In this document: piece by piece, positions 16,990 to 24,345 of the stretch | Numbering within the stretch: the first letter of the stretch is position 1 | Layout of the letters: each line of letters begins with the position of its first letter | DNA from: Chloroflexota bacterium | Lineage (GTDB): Bacteria; Chloroflexota; UBA6077; FW602-bin22; JACPRP01 | Direction: 5' to 3' | NCBI GenBank assembly: GCA_016189905.1 | Contig: JACPRP010000104.1 | Span: forward strand, 1 to 52,356 | DNA: 52,356 nt | Position numbers and translations under genes: made by a program | Notes under the pieces: generated by a model | What the model was told of the DNA's origin: nothing | The model's input: only the letters and a program-made list of their open reading frames with translations | Database searches by the model: none

Positions 16990-17299
16990 CTCGCCGCGCC
17001 TCCTTGCTGGAGGGCTCCCGGCCCAGTCGCGATGGAGCGCCATTGCCACCAAAAAGCTCACGCCAGTAATATCCGGCGGCGAATCCACCGATCGCCCCCG
17101 AGATCGCAAATGCGAAGAGCAGGGCATCGCCCTGGAGGTTAAATAACGGCGTCCACGATTCACGCCCCGCCTCGATAGCAAACCCACCTACCACCGTTGT
17201 GTCAACGCCATCCCAGGTCGCCCCCTGGTCGAGAGATGCGAGACCGAGAAGGAGCAGAATCGCCACCAGGATCAGGATAACCCACCGGCTACGAGGCAC
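16982..17299 (-). CDS. cbiN: CbiN-like accessory subunit of cobalt ECF transporter
   Basis: A small membrane protein of 105 residues with two membrane segments (WVILILVAILLLLGLA and ALLFAFAISGAIGGFAAGYYW) and a periplasmic loop between them, the layout of CbiN or of the PDGLE-type segment. CbiN helps load cobalt into CbiM. The start is a GTG at 17299 preceded by a G-rich ribosome site that overlaps the cbiM stop. The C-terminus is charged and overlaps cbiQ by 8 bases. The loop is not a textbook CbiN, so the name depends largely on position between cbiM and cbiQ. Confidence 0.75.
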   Translation of the reverse strand: MPRSRWVILILVAILLLLGLASLDQGATWDGVDTTVVGGFAIEAGRESWTPLFNLQGDALLFAFAISGAIGGFAAGYYWRELFGGNGAPSRLGREPSSKEARRDV

Positions 17300-17301
17300 A
17301 G

Positions 17302-17979
17302 TTACCCCCCCCTTGAATCTGCCGCAATCAATCCCAGACGTCTCCCCAGATCAGGGCGCCGGCTGGTCACGAAGTTGAGCATTCCCGCCGTCACCACAGC
17401 TTCGAGAATGGCCAGGGGTATCTGCGTAGGCATAAAAGCCACAAAGATGGCGGTCCAGACGTCGATCACGCTTCGCTCGCTGTGCAATGCCAGCGCCATC
17501 GTAAGAGCGGTGCCACCATAAGTCGCCAGGTCTCCGACAGCGCCGGCAAGCGCGCCGCCGAGCCACAGCGGCAGCCGGAAATGGCGTAAGGCGACAAACG
17601 CCGCGTAGGCGGCGAAGGCGCCGATGACCCCCATATTGAGTAGATTCGCGCCCCAGGTGGTCAAGCCACCGTGGGCAAGGAAAACCGCCTGGAACAGGAG
17701 AACGACGCCGGTGATCACGGTGGTAGGAAACGGCCCGATCAATATGGCCGCCATGCCGACACCTGTCGGATGAGCCGCCGTGCCGGCGATAGGGACCGGG
17801 ATGGCCAGCGCAGAAACGACGAAGACCAGCGACCCCATCAACCCGATCATCGGCTTCACGGATGGCTCGATCTGCGTTTTGCGCTTGATTGTGCTCGCGC
17901 CCTTCAGGAAGAATGGGAGGCTAGCGGCGGTAGTCGCCGCCGCCCAGGTTAGTGGCAGAATGCCTTCGGAGATATGCAT
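17302..17979 (-). CDS. cbiM: Cobalt ECF transporter substrate-binding subunit (CbiM)
   Basis: The S component that binds Co2+ in the membrane. The N-terminus MHISEGILP is diagnostic: in CbiM/NikM the amino group and His2 enter a loop to ligate the metal, which fixes the ATG at 17979 as the start. Further signatures are PVPIAGTAAHPTGVGMAAI (with the metal-binding His) and FMPTQIPLAILEA. The length of 225 residues with about seven hydrophobic segments is normal. It starts 4 bases after the cbiC stop. Riboswitch control and pathway neighbours favour cobalt over nickel. Confidence 0.95.
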   Translation of the reverse strand: MHISEGILPLTWAAATTAASLPFFLKGASTIKRKTQIEPSVKPMIGLMGSLVFVVSALAIPVPIAGTAAHPTGVGMAAILIGPFPTTVITGVVLLFQAVFLAHGGLTTWGANLLNMGVIGAFAAYAAFVALRHFRLPLWLGGALAGAVGDLATYGGTALTMALALHSERSVIDVWTAIFVAFMPTQIPLAILEAVVTAGMLNFVTSRRPDLGRRLGLIAADSRGG

Positions 17980-17983
17980 AGCG

Positions 17984-18607
17984 CTATGTCTCCAGCTTCA
18001 ACAGTGCGTTGACCGCCGCGGCGCAAATGGCACTTCCTCCCCGCGTCCCTTCGATTGTGACGTACGGGATATCCCGCCCCATCAGCTCCGCCTTCGCCTC
18101 GGCAGCGCCCACAAAGCCGACCGGCGTGCCAACGATGAGGGCGGGCCGTCGTCCCGTCGAATCCGCGAGCTCAAGCAGCGCGAACAAAGCAGTGGGAGCG
18201 TTGCCGATCGCCACGATGCTCCCATCCAGCTGATCGCTAAACAACTGGATAGCCGCAACAGCTCGAGTGCTACCGTTGCGCCGCGCGAGGGCGACTGTAT
18301 CCGGGGCATCGATCCCGCATTGGACGCGACAGCCGAACTTCTGTGCCAGACCGGCGTTGATCCCCACAGCCACCATCTTCACGTCAGCTAGCACGGGCGC
18401 TCCGGCGCGAATCGCGTCAAGCCCCGCGTCCACCGCCCGAGGATGTATCCTGATATACGGCGCGATGCCAACATCGCCGGAGGTGTGAATGATGCGCAGT
18501 GAGATCTGCATTTCCCGCTCGTCTCCCGCTAGATCTGGCAAGAGCTGGCGAATTATTTCGAAACTTCTGGCCTCGATCGCTTCCGGGGCCAACGCCAGGT
18601 GATGCAT
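17984..18607 (-). CDS. cbiC: Cobalt-precorrin-8 methylmutase (CbiC/CobH)
   Basis: Moves the C11 methyl group to C12 to give cobyrinate. The 207-residue protein has the family motifs RIIHTSGDVG (with the catalytic His), ADVKMVAVGIN, IGNAPTALFALLEL and GTPVGFVGAAEAK. The ATG at 18607 has GAGGTG eight bases upstream; a TTG at 18613 is a weaker alternative. It is the first gene after the cobalamin riboswitch, with a leader of about 385 bases from the promoter. Although it acts late in the pathway, it leads the operon and sits directly before the cobalt transporter genes. Confidence 0.95.
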   Translation of the reverse strand: MHHLALAPEAIEARSFEIIRQLLPDLAGDEREMQISLRIIHTSGDVGIAPYIRIHPRAVDAGLDAIRAGAPVLADVKMVAVGINAGLAQKFGCRVQCGIDAPDTVALARRNGSTRAVAAIQLFSDQLDGSIVAIGNAPTALFALLELADSTGRRPALIVGTPVGFVGAAEAKAELMGRDIPYVTIEGTRGGSAICAAAVNALLKLET

Positions 18608-18765
18608 TAACAATACACCTCAACAATCAATCGTGTCTCCGCGCCTCAGCGACGCAATACGGCAGTTCTCGTTCAGAGTTGCCTGGCATCCCCTAGACGC
18701 GGGGGGCCAGCGAGTTTGACAATGAAGAGCTACTGCCAGGCAGGGGGTTGGTCACCGTAAAGAAC

Positions 18766-18799
18766 AGCCCCTCGCCAGAAGAGAAAGTGGCAAGGGGCG
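18766..18799 (-). terminator. Strong hairpin in leader between riboswitch and cbiC
   Basis: On the minus strand CCCCTTGCCA pairs with TGGCGAGGGG (one G-U) around a pyrimidine-rich loop, extendable by flanking bases. Only a weak T-rich stretch follows (TTCTTT). It could be the expression-platform terminator of the riboswitch, or a structure acting otherwise on the transcript. Confidence 0.4.
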
Positions 18800-18844
18800 A
18801 CAGTCCATCACGACTGCGTCGGCCCGGGCCTTTCCTCGAAGGCT

Positions 18845-18990
18845 GGCAGCGCTGCAGGGGCAGGTGACCTGACTTATCGAGCCGGGCTAGGCCCACTCGA
18901 ATCACAGTTGCGGGACAGTGTCGGTCTCGCACCGAACTTCCCCTTTTGAGCCCAGTAGTTGCCGGGCACCCCTGCTATGTTGTTAACTTT
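18845..18990 (-). promoter_or_regulatory. Cobalamin riboswitch
   Basis: Reading the minus strand, the conserved elements occur in order: GGTGCCCGG at the 5' end, AAAAGGGGAAG, CGGTGCGAGACCG, the core CCCGCAACTGTGA, a variable arm with GGGCC/GGCTC pairing, and AAGTCAGGTCACCTGCC, the B12-box half. These match the AdoCbl-type cobalamin riboswitch consensus closely. It begins within a few bases of the predicted transcription start and precedes the cbi operon by about 240 bases, so adenosylcobalamin should lower expression of synthesis and cobalt import. Confidence 0.93.
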
Positions 18991-19001
18991 TCGCTTCGAT
19001 G

Positions 19002-19030
19002 ATAATAGCAGACCGGCAGCCCACAGTCAA
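19002..19030 (-). promoter_or_regulatory. sigma-70-type promoter of the cobalamin operon
   Basis: On the minus strand TTGACT (19025-19030) and TATTAT (19002-19007) are separated by exactly 17 bases, each one base from consensus. The predicted start is about 18994, right at the 5' edge of the riboswitch. Confidence 0.8.
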
Positions 19031-19044
19031 CATTTTTGTCCTCC

Positions 19045-20100
19045 TCAGACAGCCGCAACCACGACCCCGCTAACCGCTCCAAGCACGAAGATGACAACCC
19101 CAAGTGATGCGGCCATTCGGTAGGATCTGAAAACCTTCCCCAGAACCCAGAGTGAAGGAAGACTGACGGCGGGCAGCGTGGCCAACAGCGCCACGGCGGG
19201 CCCGATACTCATCCCCTGCTTGGTGAACTCTCCCACCCAGAGCACCTCAGTGAACGTGGGGACCATGAGGAAAGTCCCGATGGCGGAGGCCAGGAGAATG
19301 GCCGGCAAGCCATCGCCCAGATTCTTGACCACCAACTCCACGGGCACGACGGCCTTCAAGACTGAAACGATGACAATGCCCACTACGAGCAGCGGAATCG
19401 CGACCCGGGCCACATCCCAGGTATTGCTCAGGAGGGACCACATCTGGCCGCCGATAGTCCTTTCTTCGGGAGTAGTACAGGCGGTCTCGTAATGGGTTGA
19501 CTCGACGGCAGGATACAGCTTCGCCAGGACGTAAGTGACGCCAACGGCGGCCACTAGCCCTAACACGCTCCTGGCTATGGCCAGCGGCAAAGGCAGCAAC
19601 TGAAAGGCGAGGAGAATCACGACGATGTTCAGCGATGGAGCTGTAACGAAGAAAGCCAATGAGGCTCCGAGGCCAACCCCCAGACGGCGAAGTCCTGGCA
19701 GCGTCGTCGCCGCGCAGCACGTGCAAAGCATGTTGGGAATGCCCAGTAACACCGCGGAGAGATGCTCCTGCAGCCCATCTCCCCGCAGGCGACGGTGCAC
19801 GAAATCAGGCAGGAAAGTGATCGCGCCTCCGGCAACAAAAAGCCCAAGCAGCGTCGTGAACCAGACTGTGTTGAGGTAGTCCGCCGTATAATAAAAGGGC
19901 AGCAGCCACTGCGGTGCATTCTGCAAGTCGAACGATATGGGAAGCCTGGTCCCAATCGGCGTGAAGTTGCCTCCCAGCTTGTTCAACAGGGAGAGAATCC
20001 TGTATTGAAAGAGCAGTGTGAACAGCACAGTGAAGACCATCGCTGCCAGCCAGACTCTTCTCTTAGCCGCCCGAGGCGAAGTCATAACTATAGAAGACAC
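19045..20100 (-). CDS. Permease of the ArsP/YraQ (PF03773-like) family
   Basis: A 351-residue polytopic membrane protein with about eight hydrophobic segments. The central region LGIPNMLCTCCAATTLPGLRR followed by FFVTAPSLNIVVILLAF fits the 'permease' family that includes YraQ and the organoarsenical exporter ArsP; the CTCC cysteines could bind a metal or metalloid. A second half repeats the theme (FLMVPTFTEVLWVGEF, LLATLPAVSLPSLW). The start is a GTG at 20100 with GGAGG five bases upstream. It lies directly upstream of the cobalamin promoter, but the 55-base gap holds that promoter, so it is probably a separate unit. The substrate is unknown. Confidence 0.75.
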   Translation of the reverse strand: MSSIVMTSPRAAKRRVWLAAMVFTVLFTLLFQYRILSLLNKLGGNFTPIGTRLPISFDLQNAPQWLLPFYYTADYLNTVWFTTLLGLFVAGGAITFLPDFVHRRLRGDGLQEHLSAVLLGIPNMLCTCCAATTLPGLRRLGVGLGASLAFFVTAPSLNIVVILLAFQLLPLPLAIARSVLGLVAAVGVTYVLAKLYPAVESTHYETACTTPEERTIGGQMWSLLSNTWDVARVAIPLLVVGIVIVSVLKAVVPVELVVKNLGDGLPAILLASAIGTFLMVPTFTEVLWVGEFTKQGMSIGPAVALLATLPAVSLPSLWVLGKVFRSYRMAASLGVVIFVLGAVSGVVVAAV

Positions 20101-20410
20101 GTTTTCCTCCTATACCGCCAAATAGTCCGACACGAAAAATGTCTATTGTGGAGGCAGGTTTGAAACCTACCCGGCCGGACCAGTAAGCCCATACTCGTAG
20201 CGGTGGGTCTTCGAGACCCAACCCCTGTTGCCTTGGCGAGTACCCGATTTAACAGTTAATGTTCATGAAACCTGCCTGGCCAGACGAGAACGCCAGACCT
20301 GCAGCGCGGAGTCTTGACACGCACCACGTCGCTCTATCTACGTGACACGATGATAGCAATACTATATACTAGATGCAAATACTATGCGAATTCATCATAG
20401 AGAGAATGCG
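20101..20410. other. Divergent intergenic region
   Basis: This 310-base region separates the minus-strand permease from the plus-strand LysR gene. It holds the 126-bp inverted-repeat element (20152-20277), a TTGACA hexamer at 20314, and AT-rich direct repeats of the form AATACTAT just before the LysR start, a plausible place for LysR autoregulation. No coding potential is seen. Confidence 0.5.
20152..20277. repeat. 126-bp inverted-repeat-bounded element (MITE/REP-like)
   Basis: AGGCAGGTTT (20152-20161) and its exact reverse complement AAACCTGCCT (20268-20277) bound the element. Inside are AGGTTT/AAACCT (20156-20168) and TGGGTCT-tcg-AGACCCA (20204-20220), a perfect 7-bp hairpin. The ends also share CCnGGCCnGAC as a direct repeat. 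It has no coding capacity and looks like a small non-autonomous repeat. Confidence 0.55.
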
Positions 20411-21298
20411 ATGGACATAAGTCAGTTGCGTGCCTTCGCGGAAACGGCCCGACAGGGCAGCTTCTCGGCCGCCGCCGCCAGCCTAGGTCTGACCCAGCCT
20501 GGTGTAAGCCGGCAGGTGAAGCAGATCGAGCAGGAATTGGGGTTCGTGTTGATCGATCGTGAGCAGCGGCCGATCTCGTTGACGCCGGCCGGCGAGGACT
20601 TCCTCGCGTGCGCCGAAACGATCTTAAAGGAACTCGACGCGACGATCCAGCGCCTGGCCAATGGTCAGGTTACACCCCGGGGGACCATCGTTGTCGCGGC
20701 TAGCACGATTCCGGGAGAATTCTTCGTGCCCCGCATACTGGCGAAGTTCAGCGCCCGCTATCCCCGGGTGCAGCCCAATCTCGTGATCACCGACTCGGCC
20801 GGGGTGGTCGAGCGATTGCTGGCGCGCGAGGCAGAGATAGGGTTTCTCGGTGCGCACATAGCCTATCGCCGCCTCCGCCTGATCCCTTTCGCCGAAGACG
20901 AGATCGTCCTGGTGGTGCCTACGGGGCATCCCTTCGCGGAGACGGGCAAGATTACGCTCGCCGATCTTGGCGGGCAGCCCATCGTGGAACGCGAAGGAGG
21001 ATCAGGCACTCTCGGGAGCTTGAAGCGGATCCTCGCGCAACGTGGCGTTTCCTTGCCTGAGCACCGGGTAGCCATGGTCGCGGGAACCAGTCAGGCACAA
21101 CTGGCGGCCATCGAGGCCGGTGTTGGCGTGGGCTTTGTATCTGGCCTGGCCCTGGCCAGCCGTTCAGCTTCGAAGCTGGCCGGGGTGGAGATCGAGGGAG
21201 TGAGACTCAGGCGCACGCTTTACCTGGCCCACGATAGAGCGCCGCTTTTGCCAATTGCCCAGGCGCTGGTGGACCTGGTGATTGAGCAGAAGCAATAG
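20411..21298 (+). CDS. LysR family transcriptional regulator
   Basis: A 295-residue LysR-type regulator. The N-terminal winged helix-turn-helix is canonical: MDISQLRAFAETARQGSFSAAAASLGLTQPGVSRQVKQIEQELG. The rest is the periplasmic-binding-protein-like effector domain in two lobes (TIVVAASTIPGEFFVPRIL; VAMVAGTSQAQLAAIEAGVGVGF). The ATG at 20411 is the standard start position for the family. LysR proteins near cysteine or siroheme genes often respond to sulfur-assimilation intermediates, and this one lies next to cobA, tusA and a sulfite-reductase-like gene on the other strand, so a sulfur signal is possible. That is inference. The effector cannot be read from sequence. Confidence 0.9.
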   Translation: MDISQLRAFAETARQGSFSAAAASLGLTQPGVSRQVKQIEQELGFVLIDREQRPISLTPAGEDFLACAETILKELDATIQRLANGQVTPRGTIVVAASTIPGEFFVPRILAKFSARYPRVQPNLVITDSAGVVERLLAREAEIGFLGAHIAYRRLRLIPFAEDEIVLVVPTGHPFAETGKITLADLGGQPIVEREGGSGTLGSLKRILAQRGVSLPEHRVAMVAGTSQAQLAAIEAGVGVGFVSGLALASRSASKLAGVEIEGVRLRRTLYLAHDRAPLLPIAQALVDLVIEQKQ

Positions 21299-21305
21299 CC
21301 TCCCA

Positions 21306-21321
21306 GGGCACGGATATTGCA
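21306..21321 (+). promoter_or_regulatory. sigma-54-type promoter upstream of yciF-like gene
   Basis: GGGCACGGATATTGCA matches TGGCACG-N4-TTGCW with a single change at the first base. GG (21307-21308) and GC (21319-21320) have the required 12-base spacing. It starts just after the LysR stop and would give a leader of about 245 bases containing hairpins. Confidence 0.6.
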
Positions 21322-21404
21322 CACCAGAAAACGTGCGCTAACGCGCACTAAGAAGGTCGATTCCCAGGTGCACTGTCAGGGCGTGGGCTTCGCCGCCGCA
21401 TGGG

Positions 21405-21448
21405 ATGTCCTTCCTATGGGACATCCTTACGACGGGACATCCTTCGTA
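21405..21448 (+). repeat. Paired hairpins in the yciF-like leader
   Basis: ATGTCC and GGACAT (21405-21424) pair around a short loop holding TTCCTA, followed directly by CTTACGA/TCGTAAG (about 21426-21449). The GACATCCTT word is repeated three times. The 5' leader is thus structured. It shares the TCCTTC theme with hairpins at 6930, 29301, 30875 and 42770. Confidence 0.5.
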
Positions 21449-21577
21449 AGGGGGAACCCTTTCAGAGAGCGTCCCGTACACGGGATCTTGTCCTACTACC
21501 GGAAGGACGGGAGGATGGTGAGATACCAATACCCGTTAAGTGTCCTGATCGAGCACGGGGAAGGAAAGGGGAATGAA

Positions 21578-22111
21578 ATGGCAATCAGAACTCCACAAGA
21601 GCTATTCTTGCACGACCTGAGTGCCGCCTTCTACTCCGAGAATGCCATCCTGAAGGCGATGAACGAAATGCTTGCCATGGCTCAATCAGCCCGTGTGAAG
21701 CAGATGCTCGAGGACCACATCAATGAGTCACAGACGCAGGTTAAGAACATCGAGCAATGCTTCGCCGAGCTAGGACAACGGCCACAGCCGGTGAAATGCT
21801 TCGTCACCGATGGATTGATCGAGGATTTCAAGGTCCTGGTCAGGGACATAAAGGATCCTAAGCTCATCGATCTCTGCATTCTGGGGGCTATGGACAAGAC
21901 CGAGCACCTGGAAACTGCCACGTACCGGAGCCTGATAACCAAGGCGCAGCTTCTGGGGCACACCAACGTCTCTCAGATTTTGAGAAAGGTCGTTTCCGGA
22001 GAAGAGAAGGAAGCGAAGCTCGTCGAAAGCGCCGAACATGACATCGGGAAGCAGTTGATCGGCAAGATACCTCCCGCGGGGCCAGCGACCCATCCCCGAG
22101 CTGGAATCTAA
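21578..22111 (+). CDS. Ferritin-like DUF892 protein (YciE/YciF family)
   Basis: A 177-residue protein of the YciE/YciF (DUF892) ferritin-like family, associated with stress responses in enteric bacteria; biochemical role not settled. Typical opening: TPQELFLHDLSAAFYSENAILKAM, with acidic and His residues in four helices (EDHINESQTQVKNIEQCF, MDKTEHLETATYRSL, EEKEAKLVESAEHDI) fit to hold two metals. The ATG at 21578 has GGAAAGGGG upstream. The frame is open back to 21317, but that part encodes repeat-like sequence and has no ribosome site, so I read it as leader. Preceded by a sigma-54-type site and followed by a strong hairpin. Confidence 0.85.
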   Translation: MAIRTPQELFLHDLSAAFYSENAILKAMNEMLAMAQSARVKQMLEDHINESQTQVKNIEQCFAELGQRPQPVKCFVTDGLIEDFKVLVRDIKDPKLIDLCILGAMDKTEHLETATYRSLITKAQLLGHTNVSQILRKVVSGEEKEAKLVESAEHDIGKQLIGKIPPAGPATHPRAGI

Positions 22112-22132
22112 GCATATCGCAATAAGTTCCAC

Positions 22133-22184
22133 CGCAAAGGGCGCAAAGATTATCAATAACCTCTTTGCGCTCTTTGCGCTTTTC
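22133..22184 (+). terminator. Long hairpin with T-rich tail after yciF-like gene
   Basis: CGCAAAGGGCGCAAAG (22133-22148) pairs with CTTTGCGCTCTTTGCG (22163-22178) over 16 positions with one G-U, loop of 14, then CTTTTCTG. It can act as a terminator for the plus strand and, with weaker tail, between the two convergent genes. Confidence 0.6.
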
Positions 22185-22290
22185 TGTTCCTTCCCTTCGC
22201 ATTTCCGTGTATTCCGTGGTTTCGCTCTCTTGAGTTGCGATGAATCACGCCTCCACGAGTGATGCTGGGCCAATGCCTTCGCGAAATGAT

Positions 22291-23073
22291 CTACTCCACA
22301 GGAGACCGGTTATCGAGCCACTGGATGGTGTCCCGCAGACGAACGACCTCGCCGACGATGGCGATGGCCGGGGCGCCATATTGCCGCGCTGCGGCAAGCT
22401 CCACGATGTCGGCCAGGGTCCCTACCAGCGTCTCTTGTGTCGGCCAGGTGCCCCAGCGCACTAACGCTATCGGCGTTTCGGGGGCGCGGCCGTGGCGCAG
22501 CAACTGCGCGACGATGTGCGTCAGGTTCTGCGCGCCCATCAGGCAGATGAGCGTATCTACCCCGGTCGCCAGCTTCTCCCAATCCAGCCGCGAAGTCGGC
22601 TTCGTGGGATCCTCGTGGCCAGTGATAACGGCAAACGACGAGGCGTGGGCGCGGTGAGTGACCGGGATGCCAGCGTAGGCCGGCGCGGCAATGGCGGAAG
22701 TGACGCCTGGCACCACTTCGAACGGTATGCCGCTCCCCGCTAGCACCTGCGCCTCCTCACCTCCCCGACCGAACACAAAGGGGTCCCCACCCTTGAGACG
22801 GACGACCCGCTTTCCCTCCTGAGCCTTGACCACCAGTAAGATGTTGATCTCTGACTGCCGCAGGGTGTGCTGGCTGGCCAGCTTCCCAACATAAATCAGC
22901 TCCGCCGCGCGCGGGACCTCGGCCAGCAATCGTTCGTCGACCAGATGGTCATAGATGACTACGTCAGCCTGCTGCAGCAGGCGCAATCCGCGAACGGTGA
23001 TCAGGCCAGGATCACCCGGACCGGCCCCAACCAGGAAAACCTTCCCCACAGTCGCGCCCAGCTCTTCCGCCAT
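22291..23073 (-). CDS. cobA: Uroporphyrinogen-III C-methyltransferase (SUMT, CobA)
   Basis: Transfers two methyl groups from SAM to uroporphyrinogen III (C2 and C7) to give precorrin-2, the branch point to siroheme and B12. The 260-residue single-domain enzyme has VFLVGAGPGDPGLITVRGLRLL, the RLKGGDPFVFGRGGEEA loop, VVPGVTSAIAAPAYAGIPVTHR and the MGAQNL region. The ATG at 23073 has GTGAGG upstream. No CysG dehydrogenase or HemD domain is attached; the dehydrogenase sits on the CbiA fusion 14 kb away. It ends a minus-strand operon with the sulfite-reductase-like and TusA-like genes, suggesting supply of siroheme. Confidence 0.95.
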   Translation of the reverse strand: MAEELGATVGKVFLVGAGPGDPGLITVRGLRLLQQADVVIYDHLVDERLLAEVPRAAELIYVGKLASQHTLRQSEINILLVVKAQEGKRVVRLKGGDPFVFGRGGEEAQVLAGSGIPFEVVPGVTSAIAAPAYAGIPVTHRAHASSFAVITGHEDPTKPTSRLDWEKLATGVDTLICLMGAQNLTHIVAQLLRHGRAPETPIALVRWGTWPTQETLVGTLADIVELAAARQYGAPAIAIVGEVVRLRDTIQWLDNRSPVE

Positions 23074-23090
23074 CGACGCCTCACTTTCAG

Positions 23091-23360
23091 CTAAGATACT
23101 TGCTTTCGAATGAGCAATCTGTAGCCATCGTCTTCAAGCCTTCGAACGGTCAATATCCGGTGCCCCTCGGCTTTTACGCTGCGTGGCACATTGCGTATTG
23201 GCTCGCCATCGTCCAGGACCACCTCGAGGACCTGCCCCTCGTCCATTTCCTCCAGTGTCAGTTTGGTTCGAACGAAGTTTATGGGGCAGAGCACGCCGCG
23301 CAGGTCCAGCGTTTCGTCCGGGTGAAGATCCAGCCGCTCAACCGATCTCGTTTCAACCAT
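23091..23360 (-). CDS. TusA-like sulfurtransferase (CPxN variant)
   Basis: An 89-residue TusA/SirA-fold protein. These proteins carry persulfide sulfur on a conserved cysteine and pass it to partners. The motif is DLRGVLCPINFVRTKLTLEEM: the Cys-Pro is kept, but the second Pro of CPxP is Asn. The rest (EVVLDDGEPIRNVPRSVKAEGH) fits the family. The ATG at 23360 overlaps the end of the sulfite-reductase-like gene by 8 bases, so the two are translationally coupled, and the stop lies 17 bases before cobA. It may deliver or accept sulfur from the reductase; the partner is inferred. Confidence 0.85.
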   Translation of the reverse strand: MVETRSVERLDLHPDETLDLRGVLCPINFVRTKLTLEEMDEGQVLEVVLDDGEPIRNVPRSVKAEGHRILTVRRLEDDGYRLLIRKQVS

Positions 23361-24345
23361 AGGTGTTACCTTCTGACTTGTACTTTCTCCTGTCCTCGGG
23401 ATTCCGAGTCGCCTCCAGCCCCAGCGGGTCGATCACCTCGTCGATGTACTTCTCGACCCCCAAACGCCCAAAAGTGGCACCAAGTCGCTCGCGTCCCTCG
23501 CCATTGCTCCGATACCATTCCAGCGTCATTTCTATCAGCGAGTAAACGTCTTCGTTAGAGACGTAGTTAGCGACCTCGTAGGCGAAGATGGGATGTTTAC
23601 CGTGTTTGCCTCCTGCCCGGACCAGCCAGCCCCGCCTGGCCTCGACCATCGCATCTACCGGGCAAACCTTTATGCAATCGCCGCAGCCATTACATCTATC
23701 GGCATCGCGAACCGGCAGACCATCCTCCATGCGCAAGGCAAAGTCTTCGCAACTGCGCACGCAAAGCTCGCAGCCGGTGCAGAGGTCTTCCACCAACACC
23801 GGCTCAGCCGAGCCTTGAAATCCCAGGTCCATCTCCCTCGTACGAAAGCAGTCGATGGGACAGCCTGAGAAAGAGATCTTGAACTTGTGGTGTCCGGTGG
23901 GCGTGCCGAAATAGCGACGGTCCACCTCGGCGCAGACCGATTGAGTGTCCATAAGTCCGTTGGGGTTATAGGCACAGCCAGCGCAGGCCGTAGGCACTCG
24001 CACGCGCGGGCCGCAGGATGCCACCGACCAATCGATGGCCCTGAGCGCCTCGGCTATAGCTTCGAAGTGCTCATAGCTCACGTAGGGAACCTCAATGGAC
24101 TGTCGCACGGAGACGTGTACCTCGCCTCGGCCATATCGCTCGGCGATCTCGGCTGCCACCCTGAGCCTATCAGCGGTGACACGACCGCCGGGGCAGCGCA
24201 ATCGCACGGTGAAAAGGTCCTTCTGAGTCTGCTTTATGAAGCCCCCACTCTTCAGATCATCAAAGTTAAGCTTGACGCGCCTGGCCTCTTTCTTAAGCCC
24301 CGCCTTGAGCCCAGCCAGCTCCGCTTCTATCCCAGAAACAACCAA
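23353..24345 (-). CDS. Sulfite/nitrite reductase-like protein with siroheme fold and two [4Fe-4S] ferredoxin clusters
   Basis: A 330-residue protein akin to AsrC and small dissimilatory-type siroheme reductases. It has an N-terminal ferredoxin-like half domain (GRVTADRLRVAAEIAERYGRG), then siroheme/4Fe-4S cysteines: ACAGCAYNPNG (Cys about 121 and 124) and SGCPIDC (about 162 and 166). Two ferredoxin motifs follow, CTGCELCVRSC and CNGCGDCIKVC. The first siroheme pair is CxxC rather than the usual C-x5-C, so one ligand may differ. No other subunit is adjacent. I chose the TTG at 24345 because GGGAGG stands six bases upstream and the only in-frame alternatives lie in the promoter region. Sulfite is the likelier substrate, given TusA and CobA next to it. 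Confidence 0.8.
   Translation of the reverse strand: MVVSGIEAELAGLKAGLKKEARRVKLNFDDLKSGGFIKQTQKDLFTVRLRCPGGRVTADRLRVAAEIAERYGRGEVHVSVRQSIEVPYVSYEHFEAIAEALRAIDWSVASCGPRVRVPTACAGCAYNPNGLMDTQSVCAEVDRRYFGTPTGHHKFKISFSGCPIDCFRTREMDLGFQGSAEPVLVEDLCTGCELCVRSCEDFALRMEDGLPVRDADRCNGCGDCIKVCPVDAMVEARRGWLVRAGGKHGKHPIFAYEVANYVSNEDVYSLIEMTLEWYRSNGEGRERLGATFGRLGVEKYIDEVIDPLGLEATRNPEDRRKYKSEGNTYG

Noticed and set aside
21317-21577. N-terminal extension of the YciF-like frame
   Set aside because: No ribosome site, hairpin-forming repeat sequence, and the DUF892 domain begins at the ATG at 21578, which has GGAAAGGGG.
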